Shown one piece after another: positions 45,670 through 53,714 of a stretch of 64,000 nt of DNA. A program made the position numbers and the translations under genes. The notes beneath the pieces are model-generated. The model had not been told where the DNA came from and did no database searches. It saw only the letters and a list, made by a program, of their open reading frames with translations. The stretch is from Archaeoglobaceae archaeon (GTDB lineage Archaea > Halobacteriota > Archaeoglobi > Archaeoglobales > Archaeoglobaceae), in NCBI GenBank assembly GCA_027064525.1, contig JAMOPJ010000046.1, forward strand, positions 21,044 to 85,043, written 5' to 3'. Every line of letters starts with the position of its first letter. Positions within the stretch are counted from its first letter, which is position 1.

Positions 45670-46197
45670 ATGCTCAGAGTAGCCGTCGGTTCGAAGAATC
45701 CGACGAAGGTTGAAGGTGTAAAGAGAGCTTTCGAGCAATTCTTTGGTGAGGTAGAAATAATTCCAAAATCCGTCGATTCTGGAGTTCCTCCTCAGCCCTT
45801 CGATTACGATGTGGTAAGGGGAGCGATAAATCGAGCTTTAAGAGCCTTTGACGACTGCGATTTCGGCGTTGGAGTTGAAGCCGGGCTTTTCAGCATAGAG
45901 AATACGATGACTGGCTACATGGACTTTCAGGTGGCCGTAATTTACAACGGCAAGCGATTCACGATAGGCTTCGGGCCTGGATTCGAATTCCCGCCGTGCG
46001 TCGTCAGAGAGGCTTTGAAGGGAAGAGAAGTTGGAGATGTCATGGAAGAAATTACGGGCATAGAGAACATAGGGGAGAGGATGGGTGCGATCCATTACCT
46101 CACAAAGGGCGTCATTTCGAGGGTCGAGCTTACGAGAATAGCGGTTACTATGGCTTTAATTCCTTGGATAAACGGGGAGCTTTACGATTTGAAGTAG
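45670..46197 (+). CDS. inosine/xanthosine triphosphatase family (DUF84)
   Basis: 175 residues from ATG 45670 (MLRVAVGSKNPTKVEGVKRAF). The frame runs upstream but that part has no similarity. Motifs VGSKNPTKVEGV, SGVPPQPFD and GVGVEAGLFSIENTMTGYMDF fit the DUF84 (YjjX-like) NTPase family, which removes ITP/XTP from nucleotide pools. Convergent, with one base between its stop and that of the PIN gene on the other strand. Confidence 0.9.
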   Translation: MLRVAVGSKNPTKVEGVKRAFEQFFGEVEIIPKSVDSGVPPQPFDYDVVRGAINRALRAFDDCDFGVGVEAGLFSIENTMTGYMDFQVAVIYNGKRFTIGFGPGFEFPPCVVREALKGREVGDVMEEITGIENIGERMGAIHYLTKGVISRVELTRIAVTMALIPWINGELYDLK

Positions 46198-46198
46198 C

Positions 46199-46684
46199 TC
46201 AAGGTTCGATAACTCTTATATCCGTAATCTTTTCTATATCTTTAGCCCTATCGAGAATACCTCCGTCGAGAGTCACAAACTCCTCAACATTGTATCCGTT
46301 TAACTTGATAGCCCAAGCATAACTGATATGTAGCAGATCTAAGGTTCTAAGCTTTAGTTTTGGTGCAAGCATAAAGGCTAATTTGAATTCTGTTGGGATT
46401 TCTCCGAATATCGAAAAATCCTTATCAAATACACATACGAGTTTGAGATCATATTTTCTCATACACAATCTTGCTATTACAGCTGGCAGATCCGCTTCTG
46501 CAACATTGAGACCCAAATTTATTCTTTCGGAGTTTCTGGAAACTACTGAATATATTTCAGCCAAAACTAAGGGCGAAATAATCTTCTCTTTAACCCTTCT
46601 CAGAAATTTATCTGAATCTTTGCATCTTTGATCACCTTTGTCTATTGCAGATATGATGACACTCGTATCCACGTAAACTACCAC
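46199..46684 (-). CDS. vapC: PIN-domain toxin, VapC type
   Basis: 161 residues. VVYVDTSVIISAID (first Asp), SPLVLAEIYSVV (Glu) and RTLDLLHISYAWAIKLNG with FVTLDGGILDRA (C-terminal acidic residues) define a PIN ribonuclease. The ATG overlaps the end of the ribbon-helix-helix antitoxin gene by 7 bases, the standard vapBC layout. It is longer than the usual 130 residues. Confidence 0.85.
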   Translation of the reverse strand: MVVYVDTSVIISAIDKGDQRCKDSDKFLRRVKEKIISPLVLAEIYSVVSRNSERINLGLNVAEADLPAVIARLCMRKYDLKLVCVFDKDFSIFGEIPTEFKLAFMLAPKLKLRTLDLLHISYAWAIKLNGYNVEEFVTLDGGILDRAKDIEKITDIRVIEP

Positions 46685-46926
46685 CGATCTCTACCCTCCT
46701 CTAATGATTTTCTCAGCATTCCACCAAAGTTTAGCTCCAAGTTCATGATTTCATCAACGATTTTATCGATCTTCCTTAGGTATTCTATGTCGGCATCGAT
46801 TTTTTCCAGACCAATTTCGAGTATCTTCCTAAGGGCTTCACTTCTGCTCTTGTAAACGCCAGATTTTACAAGTAAATCGATGAGCTTCAGCTTTTTGTCG
46901 TCAATTCGCACAGGGACGACCTTCAT
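46678..46926 (-). CDS. vapB: ribbon-helix-helix antitoxin
   Basis: 82 residues from ATG 46926 (MKVVPVRIDDKKLKLIDLL). The RHH fold is clear: a basic strand, then VKSGVYKSRSEALRKILEIG. The C-terminal helix would wrap the toxin. TATA-like AAATATTTATACG about 25 bases upstream suggests a leaderless start. Paired with the vapC gene downstream. Confidence 0.85.
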   Translation of the reverse strand: MKVVPVRIDDKKLKLIDLLVKSGVYKSRSEALRKILEIGLEKIDADIEYLRKIDKIVDEIMNLELNFGGMLRKSLEEGRDRW

Positions 46927-46990
46927 ACATTTATACGTATTCGTAAACGTATAAATATTTAACTCCAAGCTAAAAACTCAAAATGCTGGA

Positions 46991-47842
46991 ATGCAAGGAA
47001 AAGCTATGCACTACATTAAACCATTCGACCCTTGGAAATCGCCACTATGCACGTGCCCGCAAAAGTTCTCATTCAATCCTTACACCGGCTGTGCTCACAA
47101 CTGTATCTACTGCTATGCAACGTATATCCCCCGCTTCAGTCAACTCAGGCTCAAGAAGGATCTGTTCAGAAAGCTTGAAAAAGATTTGCAGAAGCTCCCA
47201 TCTAACGCTCTGATTTCGATGTCGAACAGTAGCGATCCGTATCCTCCGGCTGAGAGATCGCTGGAAATTACGAGAAGATGTCTCGAAATCATGAGAGATT
47301 ACGATATTAGATTGCTGATCGTTACCAAAAGCGACATCGTTGCGAGAGATATCGATCTTCTATCTGAAATGAGATGTGCGGTCAGCGTGACCGTGACATG
47401 CATATCCGATTCGATTGCATCCAAGATCGAACCTAATGCCCCAAAGCCCAAAAAGAGGATAAAAGCTTTGAAAGAGATTAAAGATGCCGGAATTCCCGTA
47501 ATTTTGCGATTGGATCCGGTAATTCCATTCCTTACGGAGAAGGATGTTTTGAAAGTCTTAGAGGCTTGTAATTTCGTCGATCACGTTGTAACCTCAACGC
47601 TAAAACTCAGAAAGGATATATTGGCGAGGTTTGCGAGGGTCTTTCCCGAGATTGCCGAGAGGTATCGGTCGATCTACACCGAGAGGGTTGGTAGAAGCTA
47701 TTACTACATGCCAAAGGAATTGAGATTGAAGTTGTTGAGTTCTATCGTCAAGAGATGTGAGGAGTTGGGCATAAGCTATGCGTTTTGTAGGGAGGGTTTT
47801 GAGTTTAAGGCTGAGAGCTGTGACGGTAGTCATCTAATATAG
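46991..47842 (+). CDS. radical SAM protein, spore photoproduct lyase-like
   Basis: 283 residues; MHYIKPFDPWKS five codons later is an alternative start. The cluster motif is YTGCAHNCIYCYATY (CxxxCxxC), followed by SNSSDPYPPAE and VTKSDIVARD. Proteins of this type (Rv2578c/SplB-related) are widespread; substrate not known. A second member of the broad family lies at 53971. Convergent with a decayed membrane gene, sharing a few bases at the 3' end. Confidence 0.85.
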   Translation: MQGKAMHYIKPFDPWKSPLCTCPQKFSFNPYTGCAHNCIYCYATYIPRFSQLRLKKDLFRKLEKDLQKLPSNALISMSNSSDPYPPAERSLEITRRCLEIMRDYDIRLLIVTKSDIVARDIDLLSEMRCAVSVTVTCISDSIASKIEPNAPKPKKRIKALKEIKDAGIPVILRLDPVIPFLTEKDVLKVLEACNFVDHVVTSTLKLRKDILARFARVFPEIAERYRSIYTERVGRSYYYMPKELRLKLLSSIVKRCEELGISYAFCREGFEFKAESCDGSHLI

Positions 47843-48518
47843 AGCAACGTCCACCGGATGAACATAAGGGGCAGAACGATAGCTGGGAATACGAAGAGGT
47901 TCGGAATCAAGGCAATTCCGAGGTTGAACGTCAGAGCGGTTTTAAGAATTAAGGCGTATGCGATCAGGATTATCCCAACAATAGCTCACATCACCAAAAC
48001 CCTTCCGATCTTGAGTTTTACGATGGATATAGATTTGACTACGCTTTTCACTGGATTTAAGCCATCGATAACCACAGCAAAAGGTGCAAACGTGAACGCA
48101 ACGGCTAGGGCTGTTAGATATATCGAAGATATTACGATTAGAATTGGATTCTTCCAAAACAGAACGATTGGAATCGTTGAAATCGCAACGATGAATACTA
48201 TGGCGAGCATTGAGGAAGGGTTTTGAGTGCAAGCTTGAACGCACGATCCAAGTTGAGTTCTCCTTCGATAGCATCGTAGCATGCCCTTATCTCAGCGGAT
48301 ATGAAGTAGCCTTCAACCAACAGATCCGTTATGACTGCAATCGCTACGACTCCAACAGACAAGTGCTCAGGTATTTCCAAAATTGAGAAGCTTCCAGTCT
48401 TTATCATTATGTAAAGGATCAGAGTCAGTAGTATTCCGTATCTGACGAAGTTGTGGATTAAGAAAGGAACGGCAACGCTCGGATTTCTTAGCCAGATTTT
48501 GATTCCATCCCTCAGCAT
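47830..48518 (-). pseudogene. polytopic membrane protein with frameshift and TGA
   Basis: Starts at ATG 48518 (MLRDGIKIWLRNPSVAVPF). Helices in the first frame include LLTLILYIMIKTGSF and ITDLLVEGYFISAEI. Near 48220 the frame shifts and continues (MLAIVFIVAISTIPIVLFW) to a TGA at 47986. Beyond it the same frame still codes hydrophobic helices (AIVGIILIAYALILKTAL) to TGA at 47830. The whole resembles a DUF4013-like multi-helix membrane protein of about 229 codons with two lesions. Divergent from glmM. Confidence 0.6.
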
Positions 48519-48527
48519 AGATAATAA

Positions 48528-48556
48528 AATATACATCCATGACAAATATTTAAATA
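48528..48556 (+). promoter_or_regulatory. glmM promoter
   Basis: TATA-like AAAATATACA at about 48527-48536 is centred about 25 bases before ATG 48556, implying a leaderless message. This discards the longer in-frame upstream start. Confidence 0.5.
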
Positions 48557-49914
48557 TGGCTAGGATCGGAGCGGTTGGAGAACTGTTCGGGACCGATGGC
48601 GTTAGAGGTGTTGCCAACGAGGAGCTTACGGTTGAGATGGCCCTAAATCTGGGTAGAGTTATGGGAACTCTTAGAAGGGGAAGGATCGCTATTGCAATGG
48701 ATACCCGCCTTTCGAGTCCTATGCTTAAGAGCGCCGTTATAGCTGGATTGACCTCCGTCGGAGCGGATGTGGTTGATTTGGGAATAGCTCCGACCCCAGC
48801 TATGCAGTATTACGTTAAATGCAAGAATGAGGTTAGGGGTGGAATTGCTGTAACTGCAAGCCATAATCCGAGGGAATACAACGGGATAAAGTTCATTCAG
48901 GAGGATGGTAGAGAATTCACAAGGGAGATGGACGAGGAGAGTGAAAGAATATACAAGAGCAAAGCTTTCAGGCTCGCGAGCTGGAATGAGGTTGGGCAGG
49001 TGTATCAGGACGAATACAAGAGGCTGTATTTGGACGGTATTTTGAGCAAGGTCGATGTCGATGCGATCGCCAAGAAAAGGTTTAAAGTAGTAATAGATTG
49101 CGGGAACGGCGCGGCTTGCGTTACATCTCCTCAGCTGTTGAAGGAGCTCGGCTGTGAAGTGATTTCGATAAACTCCCATCCAGATGGAAGGTTTCCAGCT
49201 AGGAATCCGGAGCCGGTTGAAGAGAACTTGGATCTGCTTAAGAAGGTCGTAAAGGCGGTTAAAGCTGATCTGGGCATCGCTCACGACGGAGATGCTGACA
49301 GAGCGACGTTTGTCGATGAGAAAGGCAGATTCGTGAGTGAGGATGTAATTCTCGCTTTAATGGCGAAGTATTACGTCGAAAAGAACGGAGGGGGGAAAGT
49401 AGTTACTCCCGTCTCATCCTCAAAATGTGTTGAGGATGTGGTGAAAGAGGCTGGCGGTGAGATCGTCTATACGCCAGTCGGCTCACCTGTAGTTGCTGAA
49501 ACTATGCTGAAGGTTAAAGCTGTGTTTGGAGGAGAAGGAAACGGAGGACTGATCTTCCCAGAGCATCTACTCGCGAGAGATGGAGCGATGAGCTTCTCAA
49601 AGATATTGGAACTCATGGCGCTCGAAGATAAGCCGATTTCCGAGCTCGTGAAGGTCATTCCAAAGTATCACATGATAAAGGCCAAGGTGCCTTGCAAGGA
49701 TAAACTGAAGCTGTTGGAAGGCCTGAGGAAGGAGTTCCCAGAGGCAAACTTTACTGATGGAGCGAGGATAGATTACGAGGATGGATGGGTGTTGATCAGA
49801 CCATCCGGCACTGAGCCAATAGTCAGAATCTTCGCCGAAGCTAAGACGAAGAAAAGGGCAAAAGAGCTATTGAATATGGGGATGAATGCTGTTAAGAAGA
49901 TATTGAGCTCTTAA
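48556..49914 (+). CDS. glmM: phosphoglucosamine mutase / phosphomannomutase family
   Basis: 452 residues from ATG 48556 (MARIGAVGELFGTDGVRGVA). Active-site Ser loop VTASHNPREYNGIKF, metal loop HDGDADRATFVD, sugar loop GGEGNGGLIF and phosphate-binding IRPSGTEPIVRIFAEA are all intact. Archaeal members convert glucosamine 6-phosphate to glucosamine 1-phosphate and may also act on mannose phosphates. Ends in a normal C-terminus. Confidence 0.94.
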   Translation: MARIGAVGELFGTDGVRGVANEELTVEMALNLGRVMGTLRRGRIAIAMDTRLSSPMLKSAVIAGLTSVGADVVDLGIAPTPAMQYYVKCKNEVRGGIAVTASHNPREYNGIKFIQEDGREFTREMDEESERIYKSKAFRLASWNEVGQVYQDEYKRLYLDGILSKVDVDAIAKKRFKVVIDCGNGAACVTSPQLLKELGCEVISINSHPDGRFPARNPEPVEENLDLLKKVVKAVKADLGIAHDGDADRATFVDEKGRFVSEDVILALMAKYYVEKNGGGKVVTPVSSSKCVEDVVKEAGGEIVYTPVGSPVVAETMLKVKAVFGGEGNGGLIFPEHLLARDGAMSFSKILELMALEDKPISELVKVIPKYHMIKAKVPCKDKLKLLEGLRKEFPEANFTDGARIDYEDGWVLIRPSGTEPIVRIFAEAKTKKRAKELLNMGMNAVKKILSS

Positions 49915-49946
49915 CTCAAAAACGAAATTTAAATTTTTAACGGCAG

Positions 49947-50156
49947 TTATAATTTTCTTCCAAAGATTTGTAGGAGGATTTCCAAACATAATGCCACTGG
50001 TAAGCTTAGGATTGCCAAGAACTTAAACATATCAATTAGAAACGGAAATTTCAGACTTCCGACGAACCTTATGGTTATTTTACTGAGTATCTCGAAAGTG
50101 ATCCAGCCGATCATTCCTACGAAGAACAACACTACGCCAAAAACTATCGGTCTCAT
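49947..50156 (-). CDS. small two-helix membrane protein
   Basis: 69 residues from ATG 50156 (MRPIVFGVVLFFVGMIGWI). Two hydrophobic helices, IVFGVVLFFVGMIGWITF and FLAILSLPVALCLEILLQIF, joined by a short basic loop. No family recognised. Convergent with glmM. The regular hydrophobicity and start suggest a real gene. Confidence 0.6.
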   Translation of the reverse strand: MRPIVFGVVLFFVGMIGWITFEILSKITIRFVGSLKFPFLIDMFKFLAILSLPVALCLEILLQIFGRKL

Positions 50157-50225
50157 GAACAAAATGTTTTTTAGATGTTAGGAAATATAAGGACAACGCT
50201 TTTATTCTTCGGGGTGTAGTGAGAA

Positions 50226-50290
50226 TTTAGATGATGACTCAGGCAGGATCTGAGCTAAAGCGATGAGGATGGCCGTACTCTCTGACATAA
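50226..50290 (+). ncRNA. box C/D sRNA, plus strand of a convergent pair
   Basis: C ATGATGA (50231-50237), 12-nt guide (50238-50249), D' CTGA (50250-50253), 9-nt spacer, C' ATGAGGA (50263-50269, one mismatch), 12-nt guide (50270-50281), D CTGA (50282-50285). TTA/TAA can form a short outer stem. Eight bases of the D' guide complement AUCCUGCC, as in the conserved 5' end of archaeal 16S rRNA (recalled). Targets unproven. Confidence 0.8.
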
Positions 50291-50350
50291 GTCAGTGCCT
50301 AAGACTTTCATCATCTAAACATCAGCCGAGAACCGATTCATCATCCAAAC
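50287..50350 (-). ncRNA. box C/D sRNA, minus strand of a convergent pair
   Basis: Minus-strand order: C ATGATGA (50344-50338), 12-nt guide (50337-50326), D' CTGA (50325-50322), 7-nt spacer, C' ATGATGA (50314-50308), 12-nt guide (50307-50296), D CTGA (50295-50292). All boxes are perfect. Its D box is only 6 bases from that of the opposite-strand sRNA, so the two genes face each other tail to tail in the gap before the fucose-isomerase-like gene. Confidence 0.85.
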
Positions 50351-50379
50351 GATTTAATTCGATTGAACAATTATCGTTT

Positions 50380-51498
50380 ATGCTCTGCATAGTCGTATCT
50401 TCAAAGCTTGAGAATCAGATCGAGATAGGTTTGGAGGTCAAGGAGAAGGTCGAATCACTTTTGGGAATCAAAACGATCTTCGCAACCGAGTTTGAGGATT
50501 TTGAGATCGACGATGGTGCTATAATAATCCCCGCTACGGGTGGGACGGAGCAAGTTATTGCTAAGATCATAGAATCGACGGATAAGCCTGTAATGCTTTG
50601 GGCTTTGCCAAATAACAACTCCCTTCCTTCAGCCTTGGAGGTTTATCCCGTTTACAAAAATAGGGTCAAGCTGATCTACTCCCCCATAAGCTACGATGTC
50701 TTGGATGAGGTTGGAAAGTTTATGGGAATTTGCAAACTGATCAACTCAAGGCCGAGACTCGGGATCATCGGAGGAATATCCGAATGGATTCTGTCTTCGA
50801 GTAAGAGGGATGCAGAGGAATTGGGAATCGAAGTGGTCGAAATCGGGCTGGATGAAGTCATGCGCTATGGCAAAGATGAAATTTACAGGGCTTTGAAGGA
50901 GATCGTAGCTAAATACGGTCTGTCCGCCTTGACGATCAAGTGCTTCGATCTGCTGAAGTTCGACACAACGGCATGCTTTGCGATCGCCAAACTGAACGAT
51001 GAGATCCCGGCTGGATGCGAGGGAGATATCGGAGCGATTCTAACGATGATGATCGTTAACGGTATCACCGGCAAGCCTTGCTGGATGGCAAACGTTTGCA
51101 GGTTGGGAAAGACGATGGTTTTGGCTCACTGCACCGCCCCTCTGGCAATGACAGATGGCTACGAGCTAATGACACATGCGGAATCTGGAAAGGGTGTGGC
51201 CGTTAAAGGAAGAATGCGGAGGGGTATAGTTACCATAGCGAGATACGGAAAAAAGAAGATGCTCTTGGCTTTGGGTAAGATAGTTCGAAATCTCAACGAG
51301 AAAGGTTTGTGCAGGACTCAGGTTGAGGTTGAGCCACTCTTCAATGTTGATGACTTCATCGATAACGCCTTGGGAAATCACGTTGTTCTCACATATGGAG
51401 ACGTTAGAAGGGATCTCATAGACTTCTGTAAGTTCAAGGGGATAGAGGCTATAGACCTCAGTCCGTACAGGCTTCATCACAGCTCAGGTGCGGATTAG
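50380..51498 (+). CDS. L-fucose/L-arabinose isomerase-like protein
   Basis: 372 residues from ATG 50380 (MLCIVVSSKLENQ); upstream in-frame codons overlap the sRNA genes and have no similarity. The N-terminal half is a Rossmann-like domain (GAIIIPATGGTEQVI, SRPRLGIIGGISEWI). The C-terminal half has CEGDIGAILTMMIVNGITG and MANVCRLG..MVLAHC, as in COG2407 isomerase-like proteins. The sugar substrate is unknown in archaea. The 3' end is covered by an antisense box C/D sRNA. Confidence 0.82.
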   Translation: MLCIVVSSKLENQIEIGLEVKEKVESLLGIKTIFATEFEDFEIDDGAIIIPATGGTEQVIAKIIESTDKPVMLWALPNNNSLPSALEVYPVYKNRVKLIYSPISYDVLDEVGKFMGICKLINSRPRLGIIGGISEWILSSSKRDAEELGIEVVEIGLDEVMRYGKDEIYRALKEIVAKYGLSALTIKCFDLLKFDTTACFAIAKLNDEIPAGCEGDIGAILTMMIVNGITGKPCWMANVCRLGKTMVLAHCTAPLAMTDGYELMTHAESGKGVAVKGRMRRGIVTIARYGKKKMLLALGKIVRNLNEKGLCRTQVEVEPLFNVDDFIDNALGNHVVLTYGDVRRDLIDFCKFKGIEAIDLSPYRLHHSSGAD

Positions 51499-51511
51499 TT
51501 CATCATCGGTT
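51453..51511 (-). ncRNA. box C/D sRNA antisense to the isomerase-like gene 3' end
   Basis: Minus-strand order: C ATGATGA (51506-51500), 12-nt guide (51499-51488), D' CTGA (51487-51484), 3-nt spacer, C' GTGATGA (51480-51474), 12-nt guide (51473-51462), D CTGA (51461-51458). ACC before C and GGT after D pair as terminal stem. It overlaps the last 46 bases of the isomerase-like gene on the opposite strand, like the hisD case. Confidence 0.87.
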
Positions 51512-51545
51512 CACCATCGCTTAAATTTTGAGTCATTGCAAGGAA

Positions 51546-51603
51546 AAGCCTCAGACCGGCGAGCAGTCATCACACTTCAGCCACTTTCTGTTCATCATCG
51601 GCA
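51546..51603 (-). ncRNA. box C/D sRNA between isomerase-like and ACT genes
   Basis: Minus-strand order: C ATGATGA (51598-51592), 11-nt guide (51591-51581), D' CTGA (51580-51577), 3-nt spacer, C' GTGATGA (51573-51567), 12-nt guide (51566-51555), D CTGA (51554-51551). GCC before C and GGC after D form the terminal stem. Part of a tandem group on the minus strand. Confidence 0.87.
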
Positions 51604-51636
51604 TTCCTCAGAACTCAGCCAGTTCATCATCCTTCA
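51604..51636 (-). ncRNA. additional half C/D unit in the sRNA group
   Basis: C ATGATGA (51630-51624), 12-nt guide (51623-51612) and CTGA (51611-51608) form one guide unit. 9 bases further on lies the C box of the neighbouring sRNA, which could act as its C'. So this is either an overlapping longer sRNA (51577-51636) or a half-degraded copy. It lies just before the T-rich promoter region of the ACT gene. Confidence 0.5.
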
Positions 51637-51673
51637 AGTAATCTTTTTATTGTCTCAGAATAAAACATTTGGC

Positions 51674-52096
51674 ATGGAAAAGACGATCAAGCAGGTTTCG
51701 GTTTTCGTAGAAAACAAGCCGGGAAGACTTGCAAGTGTTACTGAAGTATTATACAAAGCTGGTATAAATTTGAGGGCATTCACGATTGCTGAAGCTGGAG
51801 ACTTTGGCATCATCAGGATGGTCGTGGATAAGACGGAAGAAGCCTACAAGGCTTTAAAGGAGGCCGGATTCACCGTCACGCTTACCGATGTCATAGGTGT
51901 TGAGGTTAAGGACGAGCCCGGCGGGCTTTACAAGATAGCAAAGGTGTTGGGGGACGAAAACATAAACATAGAATACGTTTACGCGTTCACGTTTGGCGGA
52001 GACAAGGCCCTGATAATTTTGAGAGTCGATGATACCGAAAAGGCGATAGAGGTTTTGGAGAAGGAGGGGGTTCTGTTTAAGGGCGAGATTCCGTAA
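51674..52096 (+). CDS. tandem ACT-domain protein
   Basis: 140 residues from ATG 51674 (MEKTIKQVSVFVENKPGRLA). Two ACT domains: residues 5-70 (VENKPGRLASVTEVLYKAGIN) and 72-138 (VEVKDEPGGLYKIAKVLGDEN). ACT domains bind amino acids and regulate enzymes; stand-alone tandem ACT proteins are common in archaea, often near acyl-CoA ligases, which are absent here. The stop overlaps the start of the DUF2103 gene by one base. Confidence 0.92.
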   Translation: MEKTIKQVSVFVENKPGRLASVTEVLYKAGINLRAFTIAEAGDFGIIRMVVDKTEEAYKALKEAGFTVTLTDVIGVEVKDEPGGLYKIAKVLGDENINIEYVYAFTFGGDKALIILRVDDTEKAIEVLEKEGVLFKGEIP

Positions 52097-52818
52097 TGAA
52101 GTGCCCGAACTGCTTTGCCGAGCTTCCAAGCCCCACTGCCTACTGTCTGCACTGCGGAAGCAAGAATGCGATCGGTAGCGGATTGTTTGTAAATGGAAGA
52201 AGTGTTCATCTATTTTTTATTGGCAAGCACACTGAAGAAGCTTTGACGTTCAAGCTTTACGAAGAGGAGGAATCCGTAAGGAACACGTTTGAAATTATCG
52301 CCGAGAGAATTCATGAGAGGAGGGTCGATGAGATATACGTGTCTGGGGTAAGTGAGGATCTCATTGAGAAAGCTTCCGAGATGCTCAAAAGAGTTGCACT
52401 CTCTCCAATATCTATCTACATAACCGATCCATTTCGTTCTGCTGAAGAGTTCTTTAAACATTTGGTTGAGCATCTTAGGACTGTCAAGGAGCTCAGAAAG
52501 GTCGACATGAAGCCTGAAGACAAAGTTCACGGGGCACATTCCACGATAATCGGTGGGAGAGATGGGTTGAAGTTTATCCACAAGATAGCCTCATCCGAAT
52601 ACGTTAAGAAGATAGTTCCCGGTGTGATAGAGGCTAAAGGCTCAGCGATTGGAGGTGGAGTGAGGTTTAAGCTTACGAGGTGCGACGACAGGGGAAACAT
52701 AAGAGGGTTGCTGATAGATGGCGCCACCGTTCAGGAGATCCACATCGTGACAACTGCCAGAAACAAGGAGGAGGGAGAGATCATCCTGAGGATTCTTAGG
52801 GGGTTGATTGAGAATTGA
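52096..52818 (+). CDS. DUF2103 zinc-ribbon protein
   Basis: 240 residues. N-terminal zinc ribbon CPNCFAELPSPTAYCLHCGSK, a central alpha/beta region, and the conserved DUF2103 block GAHSTIIGGRDGLKFIHKIA with VIEAKGSAIGGGVRFKLTR. Unknown function in archaea and cyanobacteria. Starts at the A of the previous TAATG, so co-translated with the ACT protein. Confidence 0.88.
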   Translation: MKCPNCFAELPSPTAYCLHCGSKNAIGSGLFVNGRSVHLFFIGKHTEEALTFKLYEEEESVRNTFEIIAERIHERRVDEIYVSGVSEDLIEKASEMLKRVALSPISIYITDPFRSAEEFFKHLVEHLRTVKELRKVDMKPEDKVHGAHSTIIGGRDGLKFIHKIASSEYVKKIVPGVIEAKGSAIGGGVRFKLTRCDDRGNIRGLLIDGATVQEIHIVTTARNKEEGEIILRILRGLIEN

Positions 52819-52877
52819 TTAGACTTGATAGTAATTTGAGTATAATTAAATTTGGAAAAGTTTTCTGAGTTTTTTAT

Positions 52878-53174
52878 TTATTTCATCTTTGAATTTTGAG
52901 CCAATTTCACCAATTTCGCGATGATAAGATTCTTTGATAAAGTTGCGACTTTATCAAGTTTAATAACGGAATCGACCTTTAAACCAGTTAACGGGAATTC
53001 TGGATGATTTTGTGTAATTATTACATCTGTATCTGAAGGTTTGGAAGGGATTCTCGAAGAGATAAAAGCTACAATGACATCTCTGTCTCCTTCATGTAAA
53101 ACTAAGGCTGGTCTAAGTTTTGTAGCGGATAAATCCGTGAATGGGAAGGGAATCAAAACCATCTTACCTTTCAT
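52878..53174 (-). CDS. PemK/MazF-family toxin
   Basis: 98 residues. MVLIPFPFTDLSATKLRPALVL is the PemK/MazF start with the PFxD..xxKxRP motif; VDSVIKLDKVATLSKNLI is the C-terminal part. These are sequence-specific mRNA endonucleases. The ATG overlaps the stop of a 59-residue antitoxin gene (ATGA). Confidence 0.9.
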   Translation of the reverse strand: MKGKMVLIPFPFTDLSATKLRPALVLHEGDRDVIVAFISSRIPSKPSDTDVIITQNHPEFPLTGLKVDSVIKLDKVATLSKNLIIAKLVKLAQNSKMK

Positions 53175-53350
53175 TTGTATCGAACCTTTAAATCTTTAAT
53201 TGAGTATAGATCTGGCTCACTTTCAAGAAAATCATTCAAACTGATCTCAGAAAGTTTCATCATTCCTGTAATTTCTCTATCCTCTAGTATCAGATCTAGC
53301 TTTCTAGAAATATCTACTAGTAACCTCTTAATTTCGGCTAGATCATCCAT
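53171..53350 (-). CDS. antitoxin of the PemK module
   Basis: 59 residues from ATG 53350 (MDDLAEIKRLLVDISRKLD), ending at TGA 53171 which overlaps the toxin ATG by ATGA. It is helical and acidic, with a Leu-rich coil followed by SLNDFLESEPDLYSIKDLK. No DNA-binding motif is clear. Short length and overlap identify it as the antitoxin by context. Confidence 0.75.
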   Translation of the reverse strand: MDDLAEIKRLLVDISRKLDLILEDREITGMMKLSEISLNDFLESEPDLYSIKDLKVRYK

Positions 53351-53444
53351 AAGCTTACATCTCCTATCTACCTTTAAAATCTTTCGTTGAATTTTATTCA
53401 GTTTTTAACAATCCGTCAATATATAATGTCAATTATAGTCTGGT

Positions 53445-53714
53445 ATGAACCTAACGGATGTCTTTAGCAATCAACCATCTTTATTTCAGCTTAGCTCGAT
53501 AAATTTCACATTTATTTTACCTCTGATTGTCCAAGCTGAACAATTTTTCTTCAAGAGATTTCAAGTTGCTTTGGCATCTAGATACGCTGACTTTTTCGTA
53601 ACCGTTGATAGGAGCATTCTGGAGAGATACAAGTGCTTGCAAAAGTATATTATTGCTCTAAATCCAATCGAATTTAATGACTACTGCAGAAGAAGTTGTG
53701 ACCAAAACCCTTAG
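53445..53714 (+). pseudogene. fragment of a PIN-domain toxin
   Basis: An 89-codon frame whose second half (ALASRYADFFVTVDRSILERYK, then IIALNPIEF) looks like the C-terminal part of a PIN domain. The N-terminal strand with the first catalytic Asp is missing. The end overlaps the start of the antitoxin-like gene. Most likely the remnant of a toxin gene. Confidence 0.45.

Noticed and set aside
51488..51673. N-terminal extension of the ACT protein
   Set aside because: The in-frame upstream codons cover the minus-strand C/D sRNA genes and have a His/Ser-rich composition caused by the box sequences; ATG 51674 begins the conserved domain.
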